Shown piece after piece: positions 48,803 to 64,000 of a DNA stretch of 64,000 bases. Where the stretch lies: NCBI GenBank assembly GCA_023935145.1, contig CM043700.1, positions 28,746,001 to 28,810,000 of the forward strand, read 5' to 3'. How positions within the stretch are numbered: the stretch's first letter is position 1; each line of letters opens with the position of its first letter. The DNA comes from Bretschneidera sinensis (taxonomy: Eukaryota; Streptophyta; Magnoliopsida; Brassicales; Akaniaceae). The position numbers and the translations under genes were made by a program. The notes below the pieces were generated by a model. That model ran no database searches, was not told the origin of the DNA, and saw only the letters and a program-made list of their open reading frames with translations.

Positions 48803-49479
48803 TTGCATCTCACATTTCATCATTTGCAAGTTTGACATTGAGTGATAGAGTATTAATCCATGTTTAATTATTCCCTTCACTCAAAAATGTCATAGATAAA
48901 CAAATTCGTGCTATAAATTCAAGACTGGAAATTTTACTAATGGTCCAGTCGACTGGTAAATGTGCTCCAGTCGACTGGTAATTTTAACCCAGTCGACTGG
49001 TAACTCTCTGCCAAAAACTCCAGACGACTGGTAAGTCTTCTCCAGTCGTCTATAAGATCAAATCCTGCTGGGAGCCAAATTTTTTTCATTTTTATGAACC
49101 TCCAGTCGACTGGTAACGATAGCCCAGTAGACTGGTATCTCACTGTCAGTTAATCCAGTCGACTGGTACGTTTACCCAGTCGACTGGTAAGAGAACTGTT
49201 CATCTTTTCAAAGGGGCCCAGTCGACTGGTAAGTTTACCCAGTCGACTGGTATCGCGATTTTATAAAAGGGACTGTTCATTTTCGCCCTCTTTACGCCAT
49301 TTTCAAATAGCCCAAGCTTTCTCTCTCTAGAAAAATTCATCTTTTTGATCTAAAAACCATCCAAATCCCTTCTAAACACACCGATCTACTCATTCCTAAA
49401 GAGATTTTTAACTTTCTACGGTTAAAATCTCTCATTTTTACCAAATTTCCTTTTTCCAAAAACTTCAAATTTCTCGAAA
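48803..49479 (+). promoter_or_regulatory. internal non-coding region with palindrome array, probable internal promoter
   Basis: 677 bp between pol and the accessory ORF. Eight perfect CCAGTCGACTGG copies start at 48945, 48967, 48989, 49102, 49155, 49176, 49218 and 49239; variants start at 49020 (CCAGACGACTGG), 49042 (CCAGTCGTCTAT) and 49124 (CCAGTAGACTGG). A TATA box follows at 49262, then a CT-rich leader of about 190 bp to the ATG at 49480. The layout mirrors the LTR U3 (array, then TATA). Promoter function is inference. Confidence 0.7.
49262..49269 (+). promoter_or_regulatory. candidate TATA box for the accessory ORF
   Basis: TATAAAAG begins 12 bases after the last palindrome ends (49250), with CTCTTTACGCC and CTTTCTCTCTCTAG pyrimidine-rich sequence 25-65 bp downstream, as expected around a plant start site. 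Confidence 0.5.
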
Positions 49480-50736
49480 ATGAGTGACAAAATCCGTATA
49501 AAACTCACAACAAGTGGACCTAATGCGCCCAAAAAGCCTAGGTCTTCAAAACCTTCGGCTTCGGAATCAAAAGGGAAGGGAGTAGCAGGGTCATCCAGCA
49601 AGGAGCCCAGAACAGAGTTGGAGCAGGCTCTGTTTTTCAGCCCAGCTGCTCATAAGAGGTATAACTCTATAATCCGTCACAAGAAAATCATGACGGGTAG
49701 AGTCGTTGATTTCGACTCCATTCGTCATGGTAATTTCGATATTCTACCAGCCTTTGAGGCAATAAATCTGACCCCACTGGTCAGTATTCATGAAAAATAT
49801 TACCCGCGACTGATTCACCAGTTCTATGCTAACTTGGTGAAACCCAGTCCTCTGGCTCTGAGATTCAGAACCAGAGTTAGCGGTGTGGAGTTTGAGGTCA
49901 ACACTGACCTCTTGATGAGCATTCTGAGAATCCCTATAAGGGGGGTTCAATGGAGTCTGGATGGATGGCCAGACAACTTTGAAGTTGAGGAGGCCTGTCG
50001 GATAGTCAGGGGCGACCCTAACTATGTGTACAAACCCACTACATTTCACACATGTAGTGACTTGCCCCTCGACTCAAAAATGTTTCAATTGATTGTCAGT
50101 TGGACCATCCACCCGAGACTCGGGAGTCGAGGGTATCTATCTAAAATAGATACGGTATTGATTTGGTGCCTAAAATCTGGGCACCACTTCAATATATATC
50201 CTCTGCTGCTCGCCAACATGATAAACGGTGAAGCAAACGACTCCGGGTGTCTTCCTTATGGGATGCTCATTACACTCATCCTCCAGCACTTCCGGGTACC
50301 TTTGCCTGCCTCCGAGGCTCAGGATATCGGATTGACGGATATCATCAACATCTCATCTCTAAAGAAGATGGGATGTACTGTTCGTGAAGGGTTTCTCTAT
50401 CCTAAGGCTGGAAAACGCCTAAGGATTCGAGAGGATGCGAGTGACAGTGATGAGGATGCTGATACGGCTGCTGAGATGGAGACAGATACCCGAGCACCTC
50501 CCATTGGTGACTCGAGTACTGGTCAGACTGGATATGGTGACATCCTACGAGCTATCGCGAGTCTTCAGATGACGATGGAGTCTGGTTTTCAGTCCATGCA
50601 GTCCGATTATCAGAGGCTGAGCTCCTCCATAGACCACCTACGGGATGACTTCGAGTTACATCGAGAGCACACCGAGGGTTCCCTAGCTGAGATTAGGGAA
50701 CTTCTTCGTGACAGCTCGGACTCTCCCGCACCATGA
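49480..50736 (+). CDS. accessory ORF between pol and 3' LTR, 418 aa
   Basis: Single open frame from ATG 49480 to TGA 50734-50736 with better GC and codon range than the flanks. Residues about 1-45 are basic, Ser/Pro/Lys-rich. Residues about 60-300 form a globular region (HEKYYPRLIHQFYANLV, FEVNTDLLMSILRIPIRG, DTVLIWCLKSGHHFNIYPLL) that recalls the plant-specific domain called putative plant transposon protein (Pfam Transposase_32), known from many retroelement-linked proteins; that link is from memory. Residues about 310-345 are acidic (DASDSDEDADTAAEMETD). The last 70 form a likely coiled coil (ASLQMTMESGFQSMQSDYQRL). No signal peptide or membrane segment is visible, so it is not an obvious env-like protein. 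Its function is unknown. Confidence 0.8.
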   Translation: MSDKIRIKLTTSGPNAPKKPRSSKPSASESKGKGVAGSSSKEPRTELEQALFFSPAAHKRYNSIIRHKKIMTGRVVDFDSIRHGNFDILPAFEAINLTPLVSIHEKYYPRLIHQFYANLVKPSPLALRFRTRVSGVEFEVNTDLLMSILRIPIRGVQWSLDGWPDNFEVEEACRIVRGDPNYVYKPTTFHTCSDLPLDSKMFQLIVSWTIHPRLGSRGYLSKIDTVLIWCLKSGHHFNIYPLLLANMINGEANDSGCLPYGMLITLILQHFRVPLPASEAQDIGLTDIINISSLKKMGCTVREGFLYPKAGKRLRIREDASDSDEDADTAAEMETDTRAPPIGDSSTGQTGYGDILRAIASLQMTMESGFQSMQSDYQRLSSSIDHLRDDFELHREHTEGSLAEIRELLRDSSDSPAP

Positions 50737-51294
50737 GTCTCATTCATTTAATCAGTTCTTAGCACTTTTCCAGTATTTGTCACTTAGCACGGACATCTCA
50801 TGTTTGTTTTTCTTAGTTATGGCTCTATAAGACTCTACTTGTATTGACTTTTTCTATGATGATGTAATAACTATAAGCCATATTTCTTGCATTTATTTAA
50901 GCTATTTGTAATATGTTAGAACTGTTTTTAAATATCTGTTTGTCTCATAGCTTATTTGTTAATTGTTCTGCCCCCTTTGGTTGCTGTTGTCAAAACGGGG
51001 GAGAAAAATGAGAAAAACGAGAAAATCTAAGTAACGAGAAAATCTAAGTAAAAACGCAACCAATGCATAGATTTAGGGGGAGCATTGCTCCATATCTGTG
51101 TAAAAATGTTTATTGATTGGTTGAGTTTAATTCTGGATTGGTTGAAAGAAATATAAACTGTGTTTGCTTGTTTACAGGGTGGTTTTTCTCGAAAAACAGA
51201 GGAGACTCTGTCCAAATTTTTGTAAAATCTTAACACTTAGTTTTTAAAACTGTTTTTACATTATTAGTTTTGTCATCATCAAAAAGGGGGAGAT
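50737..51294 (+). other. 3' non-coding region with several polypurine tracts
   Basis: Purine tracts lie at 50992-51017 (AAAACGGGGGAGAAAAATGA), 51075-51081 (AGGGGGA) and 51281-51294 (AAAAAGGGGGAGAT). The last directly precedes the right LTR and should prime plus-strand synthesis. Multiple tracts are reported for Sireviruses. No ORF of note. Confidence 0.75.
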
Positions 51295-52544
51295 TGTTGA
51301 CCCTCGCCCGTATTTTAATGATGGCAAAACACAACTGTTATTTAACTAACATGTTTAAACTAAGTTGTATTAAGGATCAAACACATTCAACCAAGGAACA
51401 AAGTGCAAAAACTCGAACCAAATCAAGTATCAAGTGAAGACTGAAGATCTAGTATAGGTCTTAAGGTTTAGAACCAATGTAAGTCTCACTCATACATTGT
51501 ATTAGCTTGTTTAATGGCTCAAACACAAATGGTTTTTCTAAAACCATTAATTTTAAAATGTTTTTAATGAAAAACAGAAGAAAAACTGGGTTGGAAGACA
51601 ACCCAGTCGACTGGGTACATATACCAGTCGACTGGTATATGGGTCAGAAGGTACCCAGTCGACTGGATGAATTAACCCAGTCGACTGGTACTTTGACCAG
51701 TAATTTCCCAGTCGACTGGATGAATCAACCCAGTCGACTGGCACAATGGACAGAAAGTCCCCAGTCGACTGGATGATATATACCAGTCGAGTGGATACCC
51801 AGAAGGTCTGAAAACGTATATTTTTCAAGTGAACCCAGTCGACTGGTATCTCGACCCAGTCGACTGGTAGTTCAAAAATATGACCGTTGGACTCCAAATC
51901 TGAACGTTTTAAAGTAAATCTTTTTCAAATTAAAGTCCAAAACGGCCATATTAATTGATTGCTATATAAACCCTCTCAGCAAAGCATTCAATAACAAGCA
52001 GCACATATTCAAAAAGAGTTGATCTCATATAATCAAGTTTTTATACTCTTGAAACACAAAAAGCTTTGAAATAATCTTATTGAGCCATTTCTTCAAGCTT
52101 TACTTTGAAAGAGAGACATTTCTGTTGTAATAAGCTTTCATTTGTTGTCTCTCTACCTTTTACTTTACACCATCTTTGTAAAGGGATTACTTCCGAGAGG
52201 AAGGGGAAACTTCCGAAAGGAAGGGGATTTTTCGGTTTAAGCAATTCCTGTAAATTGCTTGTGTACGGTTTGTGCAACACCCGGCTAAGTTGTGCGACTA
52301 AGTTTTCTTAGTGGATTACTTCAAGGAGTTCCTTGAAGAGAGTGGACGTAGGGTCGGAACGAATCCGATATTGCCGAACCACTATAACTGTGTTTGCATC
52401 CTCTTTCCTTAAACTCTTTATTTACAGCTTTCTACTTGTATCAATTATTTGTTGCTTATCAGTTTTTATAAACTTGTATAAATTCCGCAAAAGTTTTTAA
52501 AAACCCAATTCACCCCCCCTCTTGGGTTGAAACCTCGAGCTACA
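51295..52544 (+). repeat. right LTR of the Sirevirus-like element
   Basis: 1250 bp, exactly 8975 bp downstream of the left LTR, position for position, including the single variant palindrome. I see no difference from the left copy. Confidence 0.95.
51603..51867. promoter_or_regulatory. array of ten 12-bp palindromes in the right LTR
   Basis: Same copies and spacings as the left array, each start shifted by 8975 bp, with the same variant copy at 51783. Confidence 0.95.
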
Positions 52545-52549
52545 TTAAT

Positions 52550-54799
52550 CAATCAATCAATCAATCAATTATCATACATAAAATGAAATATAACATCAAA
52601 TCATTATAATTCAAATATTATAAATTCATATTTTTATTGGTCTCGATTACTAAAAGTAAATCTAACTTATTGGGTAGTACTTAAAGCTATCCGTGGATCA
52701 CTTTCTTGCATTTTTTGCTCATTTCAACAATTTATTGAGATTACTGATCACAAACACCTCAAATGTGATGAAATCTTGCTATTGTAATTGAATGACTGTA
52801 ATTATCTCTAATAGTAGAGAGATTTTATTTATAATTCTTTTGCTAAGAATTTGAATTGAAGAAAGAAAGAAACTAAACGGGATTTGAAAGAAAATAATAT
52901 CTCTGAACTTTAGAGATTTATAAGCTTTGCAATTTTTTTTAAAAAAATAATATATTATAATATTATTTTATTAAAAATATCAATACAATTATCATTTATT
53001 TATTAATATTTTATATTTTTTTTCTTTTTACTTACCTTCATCTTTTCACGTGAACTGTCGTTTTTAAATACAATATATATATCTGTCATTGATTATTTAC
53101 AATTCTGTCATCGTTTAAAATTTACTATTTTGCTATTACATAATTACAGTTTTATCATTTTCCCTTTAAAAATCAATTTTTCATCTTTTCTTCATTCCAA
53201 AAATTTTATAAAAATTATAGAGAAATATAAAAATTTATATTTTCTTCCAAAAATTTTTGTTAAATTATTTTCTTCAACTTTAGTCCATATTTTTCTTCAA
53301 AATTCTTTCATTTCAACTTCAAATTTTAAAATTTTACAGTACTTTATTCTTCAAAAATTTATAACTTTTTTCATCGAAATTTTCAATATTATCTTTCAAA
53401 TATTATTTCAAATCAATACTAAATATTTTATTTATGGGTTATTTAATTTAATATAATACATCTAAAATTATTTTTTTACCTTTATTTTATGAACACGAGT
53501 ATTATAAAAACTATCGATTAATCGATTTTAACCGTTTAGTGAACATTATGCCGATTAACCCAACTGTTGCATTCTTGATTGTCCCTAAAACGTATTTGCG
53601 GCAATCTGAATATGATACAACAAGATTGTAGTTGCTGCAAAAGTAATCTTTTGGTAGCAATCAATAGATGTTACTTACTACTTTTGCTTGCTATTACATC
53701 TAGTTTTACCTCTTCTACTTGCTATTCCTTTTATTTTTTGTTGATTTTTCCACAAAAAAAATATTTATTATTTTATTAATAAAATTAAATATTATCATTA
53801 GGGCTCGTATCTTCATTTTATAATAACCCTTCATCCTCGGTTGCACACGAGACAATTTCAAAGAAAAATTTGTCACAAAAAATGTAATTTATCTTACACA
53901 TTTTGTGATAAAACATATATTTCAACGATAAATTTATAATTATTGTAGTAAAAACAAAATTATTGATGATAAATAAATAATTTTATCATTAAAAATATGT
54001 GTTTTATCATAAAATATATATTTTTACCATTTAAAGAAAATTGCATTTTTTATTTAGCAAAATCATCGTAATAGCCACCAACTTTAAAACACTAATAAGA
54101 AAGGAAAAATTTAATTTCTATAATTTAAAACATTGTTTAGATTATAAATCATTTTATAATTCTGAAGAGGGACAAATTTAAAAAAATACCAAGGACAAAA
54201 ATAGAATAAAATGCTTAAAAAGATGAGTTTATTTTTGTCCAAATAGAAGAATTGAAACTTTTTTTAGAAGATGTTTTTATGTTACTTTTTTATTTTAATT
54301 TTTTCATAAAAAAAATTGATCCATATGACATTCAAAATGAGATCGACTCGATCACATTATTGATCTGTTAACTTATTTATTAAATACATTCAAATTAATA
54401 TAAATCAATTTATTAAATTTTTTATCAAGCACAAACGATTTATATCTTTTGCGCTTTTATTACGGTTTCACAAATCATAAACTTAAAAAACAAAAACAAA
54501 ATCCACTCACTCGTCTCAAAAGGGAAAATAAATAAATAAAAAACGACTGTGTGACTATGTGAGTACCCCCTACTCATCAGAAAAGGTGAAAAATATCTGG
54601 AAACCAACGAATTTACGAGAAATTCTAAATGTGTGCGCCCACAGTAAAATACCCCAGTTTTTTTCTATTCACAAAAGCCCATTGTTAATCTCCACCAAAT
54701 CACAGCTTCAAAAGAGGCCATTACCTGACGAGTGTTACTAATTACTATCGTTCAGCAAACAGGACAGTACGAAATCGTTTTAGCTTCAAACTCATACCC
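52550..54799. other. AT-rich intergenic DNA before the aminotransferase gene
   Basis: Begins with an (ATCA)n run at 52548-52567. No gene recognised; 53500-53570 has ATTAATCG/GGTTAA inverted pieces like those left of the element. The last 250 bp should contain the aminotransferase promoter and leader. Confidence 0.5.
53873..54045. repeat. foldback repeat related to the one in aminotransferase intron 6
   Basis: AT-rich sequence with TTTTATCA/TGATAAAA inverted pieces. Blocks such as GTAGTAAAAACAAAA and TATGTGTTTTAT are shared in order with 57240-57310. Ends are uncertain. Confidence 0.4.
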
Positions 54800-60025
<5,226 letters not shown>

Positions 60026-60893
60026 TCAGATTTGAAGTTTATGTTGCAAGGATTTCCATTTTCTCTCTCTTTACGCAATATTGCATTGACTGGTAGGCAA
60101 TTCTCAGATTGAGACAGTTTTGATATACTGTAATAATTGTCTTTCATCTTTAGCTTTCCCTCAGAAGTGATACACCAAAAGGGACAAATAAAATGAGTGA
60201 TTTGGTTTAGTTGCATTCCTGGTAATCCAGATACCAATCCATTTGAGGTAAACGAATAGAAAGAATTATTGTTTTGCACCTTGGTTTGGTTTGGTTGGGT
60301 GGAAGGGAGTAAGTAAAGCTTCTATCCAACATTTAAATGAGATGCAAATACAATTATAACATGTTTCCTTGAGCATTGTTGGGCCTGACTCATTTTGAAA
60401 TTCATTTAAAAAAAACTTTGTATCGTGGTGAAGGAGAGAGAGCATGTAGCCACGAGCAGCCTGGTTTGGGAAGCAAACTCATGTTTCATGGTATGTTGAA
60501 GGCAAAAAAGTAGAAAGAACCTCTGAGAAAAATGAAACCACACTTCAATTTTACATAAATTTACAAGTCAAACATATCCAAAATGCAAATCTCAAATGCA
60601 TCAAAACCAATGGTTAGATACTCAGACTTCCCTGTCCAAAGCTGGAAGGAAGATTGATACAGAGATCTACCAAGTTATAACCCAGTGGAATCCTACTACA
60701 AAGATCTACCCAGTTACTAACCCAGTGGAATTCCACTACAAAGATTTACAAGTTACTGACCCAGTGGAATCCTACATGAGTCTTGCCCATCTAACATTTC
60801 CCAAGTCAAGCTTTCTACCTGCCTTTCTTCTCCACGTTTATCTGCTCCTCTCCTTGCCTTTCTCTTGTTCCTTTTCTTCTACAGTTACAGATA
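60026..60893. other. convergent spacer between aminotransferase and ROPGEF
   Basis: Holds the 3' UTRs of both genes (aminotransferase stop at 60025, ROPGEF stop at 60894) and a three-copy minisatellite. No further gene seen. Confidence 0.55.
60664..60779. repeat. three-copy minisatellite of about 40 bp
   Basis: Units begin GATCTACCAAGTTATAACCC (60664), GATCTACCCAGTTACTAACC (60703) and GATTTACAAGTTACTGACCC (60743), each followed by AGTGGAAT(T)CC-AC. Copies differ by several bases. Confidence 0.8.
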
Positions 60894-63212
60894 TCAATGG
60901 CGGTCAGTAGGACTTCTTAGACCACTTAGGTTCTCGAGCTTCTCTAAATATGAAAATTTCTTTAGGGTATCGCTATTGGGAGATTTGTGCATGGTCTTTT
61001 CGTGTTGACCTTTAAAACAGCATTCCGAATCGCCTGTTGAGCTAGTCTTATTGGTATTAGTATCCAAGCTCCAACCCATGAAATCTGAAAGTGTCTTTGA
61101 AGTTGGTGTCTCAGAAAGAGGAACTAACTTGTCTATCTCTTCTCCCGAGTCTGAGGACTCGACTGATTCTTGATCTGTTTCAGCCTTTTCATCAGATTCT
61201 ACCGGTGATGATGTTTGAGCTAAGGAGTCAGCGTAAAGGATATCCTCAATCCTGGACATCACTGTGAAAGCCAAGCTTTCTATTATCCTTGAGTAGCTCT
61301 CCAGAATAGCTTGTCCTACATCCTGTTTGCAATTCAGAGGAACATCAGTTTCTCTGAACTTGAATAACTTGAAAAGACAATAAAAGAAAAAGACATCAGC
61401 CGCAATGTTGTTCTTACCCTATTGTATTGAATCTTAGATATGTCGAGTGTAGATTGTGAAATTCCAGGGAACTGCTGTTTGAGTAAGAGTAAGATGGTCT
61501 CTGCCCTCTCTTCAAAGAGTTCCCTCTTCTCCAAGCTTACAGCCGGAACCCAGGAAGATTTCCCATCCTTGTGGTGCATCTTCCTCATCCAAATCACGAT
61601 TGAGGCCTCAATCCTGTTCTTAAGGTCAAGCACTTTGTGTTCTGTGGACAGGTCTATGGTTGAAAGGAAATTCTCGGGATCGAAGTACTCCTCTGTTATG
61701 CTCTTATAGATTAAGTCACCAAGGCTAGCTCTTCCGTTCTGCCAAAACAGAATCGAGACATTTATAGTCAAGAGTTAAGATAATTTCAGCGCTAGTCAAT
61801 GATAATTCCATTCTAATACCTTTGGGAGGGATTCAATGTAGCTTTCAGGGATCTCCATTTCGGATAAAACTTGAGCATTTATGGCCATTGCAGCTTTTAG
61901 TACTTGGTTAACCGAGTCCTTCTGGAATTGCAGCCATCTACGCGATACCTCTGATAGGCCATTTGCTTGAACCTTAACAGTTGGAAGCCACCATTTGTCA
62001 TCTTTTCTCTGGTTGTTCCCATTCTCTGACTCATCGGAGTCTCTCGAGACATACCAGAACTCATTTTGGTCTCGAAAGTTCTCAAGGGCATCCTGTTCAT
62101 CAGCAAATCCAAGCGTGAATTTAAGCAAATATAAAACAGTATTCTCTTGTGAGAAAGCAGGAGGATATAGATACTCACAATAAGCATGGCATCAAGCTTG
62201 CGTAGGGCTGGAATGTTCATGTGAAGATCAGTTCGTTGTCTTGTCACCATAATCTATCAAGCCAGTACAAAGAAAATATGCAGAATTCTAGTTAAAGAGT
62301 GAGCATGAGATAACACTTCTATAAGAATTATCAATTATAGCTTGGACAAAAGGTACATATGTTCAGACAGAAAGAGAGAGAGGGAGAATTATCACCTCCA
62401 TATTTACTCCATCCTTTATCTGTTGTGAAGGAACAAATTCAACAATGTGATCAGTTACAGATAAAAGCCAGTCAATTTCTTTTCTCCACCTTGCTTTCGT
62501 GTCTGGAGACATGGGATGCAATTTCGTTTGCTCTCCGAAGATAGATGCTGGTGTATCATAACCAAGCAGAGGGTAAAATAAAAAACATGAATCAGAGTTC
62601 CCATCATTTATTTATGTACACTAATTTATCATCAAACATGGGTATCAAAGGAAAACTACAATGATTTAATACTACTATTAGATAAAAAGTTAATACCAGC
62701 AAGGTTTGTAATGGCATTTGACAAAGCCAAAGCAGAAGAAACACCCTTTCCACCCCCTGACATATCTTCACCCAAGAGCAGTTTTGTAAACCTATGCTTC
62801 ATCAATTCCAAATCTGAAACAAACAGAAAAGATAACAAATAAATCCACAATGGTATGCTTCTTTAGTGCAACGTAAAATTACATTTTTCACATTAATAAT
62901 AAAAAAATAGGAAAGGAAATAATGAGTCTTACCTGAGGGGTGCTTGTCTTGTTGGCTTCCTGTCTTTCCCCCAACGCAATCCAGACGAGAAACAGGACCC
63001 TTTTCGTGAGTTATTGCACTTCCTATCGGCTGGAACTCCAACAGGCGTTCTCCTATGCCATTGGAGCCTTGACTTCTTAATACTTTCTCTCCATCATTTC
63101 CACCGTCAAGGATCAAACTCTGTACTTGCCTTCCCGGATTCTCAAACATCCTTCTTAAATGGAACGATCTTGACTTCTGAATGCTAAGCCCACTTTCTAA
63201 TGCTCGAACCAT
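60894..63212 (-). CDS. ROPGEF: ROP guanine-nucleotide exchange factor (PRONE domain), complete
   Basis: Seven exons on the minus strand: 63212-62933, 62813-62697, 62547-62396, 62253-62179, 62092-61820, 61738-61418, 61322-60894. Total 1647 nt, 548 aa. The N-terminal variable part ([20 protein letters not shown]) is about 93 residues. The PRONE domain then runs from [20 protein letters not shown] to about residue 450, with [97 protein letters not shown] and [19 protein letters not shown]. The C-terminus is acidic, then ends [16 protein letters not shown], like ROPGEF8-14 group members such as ROPGEF12 from memory. PRONE proteins load GTP on ROP GTPases at the plasma membrane, driving tip growth; the C-tail is a regulatory, receptor-kinase-linked segment in the family. 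Confidence 0.93.
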
Positions 63213-64000
63213 TGCGAATTCTGTATCTTCTTTATTTCTTCTTTGTTTAGTGAAAAAACATCGAAGAAACGAATCATGAAAATGGTAACCTATAGAAGAA
63301 AGGCTTTTGTTCTCTTTTTCCCTATATTCTTGTTACAACAACTAAAGATGTTTCTATAGAAGGAAGGAAGGAAAATGAAGACAACTCCTTTCTCCCAAAA
63401 TGATAGGCTAAAGATGAAAATGAAAAGAAAAAAAAGCCTTTTCTACTTCTCTCTGATTCTGCAGTGTTCAAGACAGAAAAGCTTGATCGGTTAGTATTGT
63501 TTTTCTGTTTTTGCAGCTAGAGAATGTGGGATGCATGTTTAGTGAAGGTCGTTGTAAGGAAGAGTAAATAAAAGAGATGGTAATCTTTTTTTTTTTTTTG
63601 GTTTGTTAATAAAAAGGCCACTGGTTGACAGCTAAAGCGGGCAAAATGTTCGGGACAGACGCAGAAATAACTAACTTCTCTTCCTATCTTTGCCGCCCTC
63701 TACTTTTATGTCTCTAAATATAAGATATGCAAATATAGCCATTGTTATAAGAAGCACAATTTCTAAGATTAGTGTGTCCAAACTAATTCATTTGAAACTA
63801 TTTTTTTTATTTTACATTCTCCATTTTTTATCATAAAAAATGTCTTTTCTTAGAAAACTTCAACTCATTCTTGAAACATATTAAAGTGAAATAAATACCA
63901 ACTTTTAATTAAATGTATAATGAACAAGACTAATTACGTTAACATCATAAAATTTAAATTAGATAAGAACTCAACCAATGAGCCATATGTTGAGAATCAA
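63213..64000 (-). promoter_or_regulatory. ROPGEF 5' leader and promoter region
   Basis: Upstream sequence of the minus-strand gene. It has purine/pyrimidine-rich blocks near 63360-63440 and a T13 run at 63588-63600. No other gene is seen to the window end, and no single core-promoter motif stands out. Confidence 0.4.

Larger units (their letters stand above)
42320..52544 (+). mobile_element. near-intact Sirevirus-like Ty1/copia retrotransposon
   Basis: 10,225 bp with LTRs at 42320-43569 and 51295-52544 (1250 bp each) and a 5-bp target duplication TTAAT (42315-42319 and 52545-52549). Order: LTR, primer site, gag, pol (protease, integrase, reverse transcriptase, RNase H), palindrome array, accessory ORF, several purine tracts, LTR. 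Large size, a gag much extended after the zinc knuckle, an extra region between pol and the 3' LTR, and multiple purine tracts are Sirevirus traits. I could see no base difference between the LTRs in the parts compared, so insertion is very recent. The only obvious coding lesion is a TAG between gag and pol. Confidence 0.95.

Noticed and set aside
49480..50736. Env-like protein by position
   Set aside because: No signal peptide, no transmembrane segment and no cysteine-rich ectodomain are visible; called an accessory ORF of unknown function instead.
60596..60910. 104-aa ORF between the aminotransferase and ROPGEF genes
   Set aside because: It translates the minisatellite and the convergent 3' UTRs; no domain.

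Overview
The window is nuclear DNA of a dicotyledonous plant. The genes have many short exons with GT-AG introns and AT-rich introns, and they belong to plant-only families (TSO1/CXC proteins, PRONE-type ROPGEF, plant peroxisomal multifunctional protein, PRORP). There are Ty1/copia retroelements, MITEs and a SINE-like insertion. The species cannot be named from this sequence alone. All exon models were read by eye from splice sites, reading frame and family similarity.

Layout, left to right. 264-867 (+): last exon of a RanBP2-type zinc-finger, Arg/Gly/Pro-rich protein that starts outside the window. 3030-10823 (+): complete 8-exon TCX5/6-type tesmin/TSO1-like CXC protein, 605 aa, with a tiny SINE-like insertion in one intron. 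12360-23097 (-): 18-exon peroxisomal fatty-acid beta-oxidation multifunctional protein of AIM1 type, complete except for two small frameshifts in exon 8. 23.1-28.6 kb: AT-rich intergenic DNA with retroelement debris (possible solo LTR, LINE RNase H remnant). 28593-36353 (+): non-processed pseudogene of a PRORP1-like proteinaceous RNase P, with about nine lesions, and split by a defective Ty1/copia element (29750-33908, 511-bp LTRs). 38190-40585 (+): 8-exon ABIL (ABI-like, SCAR/WAVE complex) gene. 42320-52544 (+): a young, near-intact Sirevirus-like copia element with 1250-bp LTRs in which I see no difference. 54800-60025 (+): 12-exon cytosolic aspartate aminotransferase, 405 aa. 60894-63212 (-): 7-exon ROPGEF, 548 aa.

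The most unusual structure is in the Sirevirus-like element. A 12-bp perfect palindrome (CCAGTCGACTGG) occurs 9 times plus one variant in each LTR, upstream of the LTR TATA box. It occurs another 8 times plus 3 variants inside the element, just upstream of a second TATA box and an extra 418-codon ORF between pol and the 3' LTR. Copies lie mostly 21-22 or 31 bp apart, close to whole turns of B-DNA (10.5 bp). The layout suggests a second, internal promoter that copies the LTR architecture and drives the accessory ORF. The host genes are unrelated housekeeping or signalling genes; nothing indicates that they work as a cluster.
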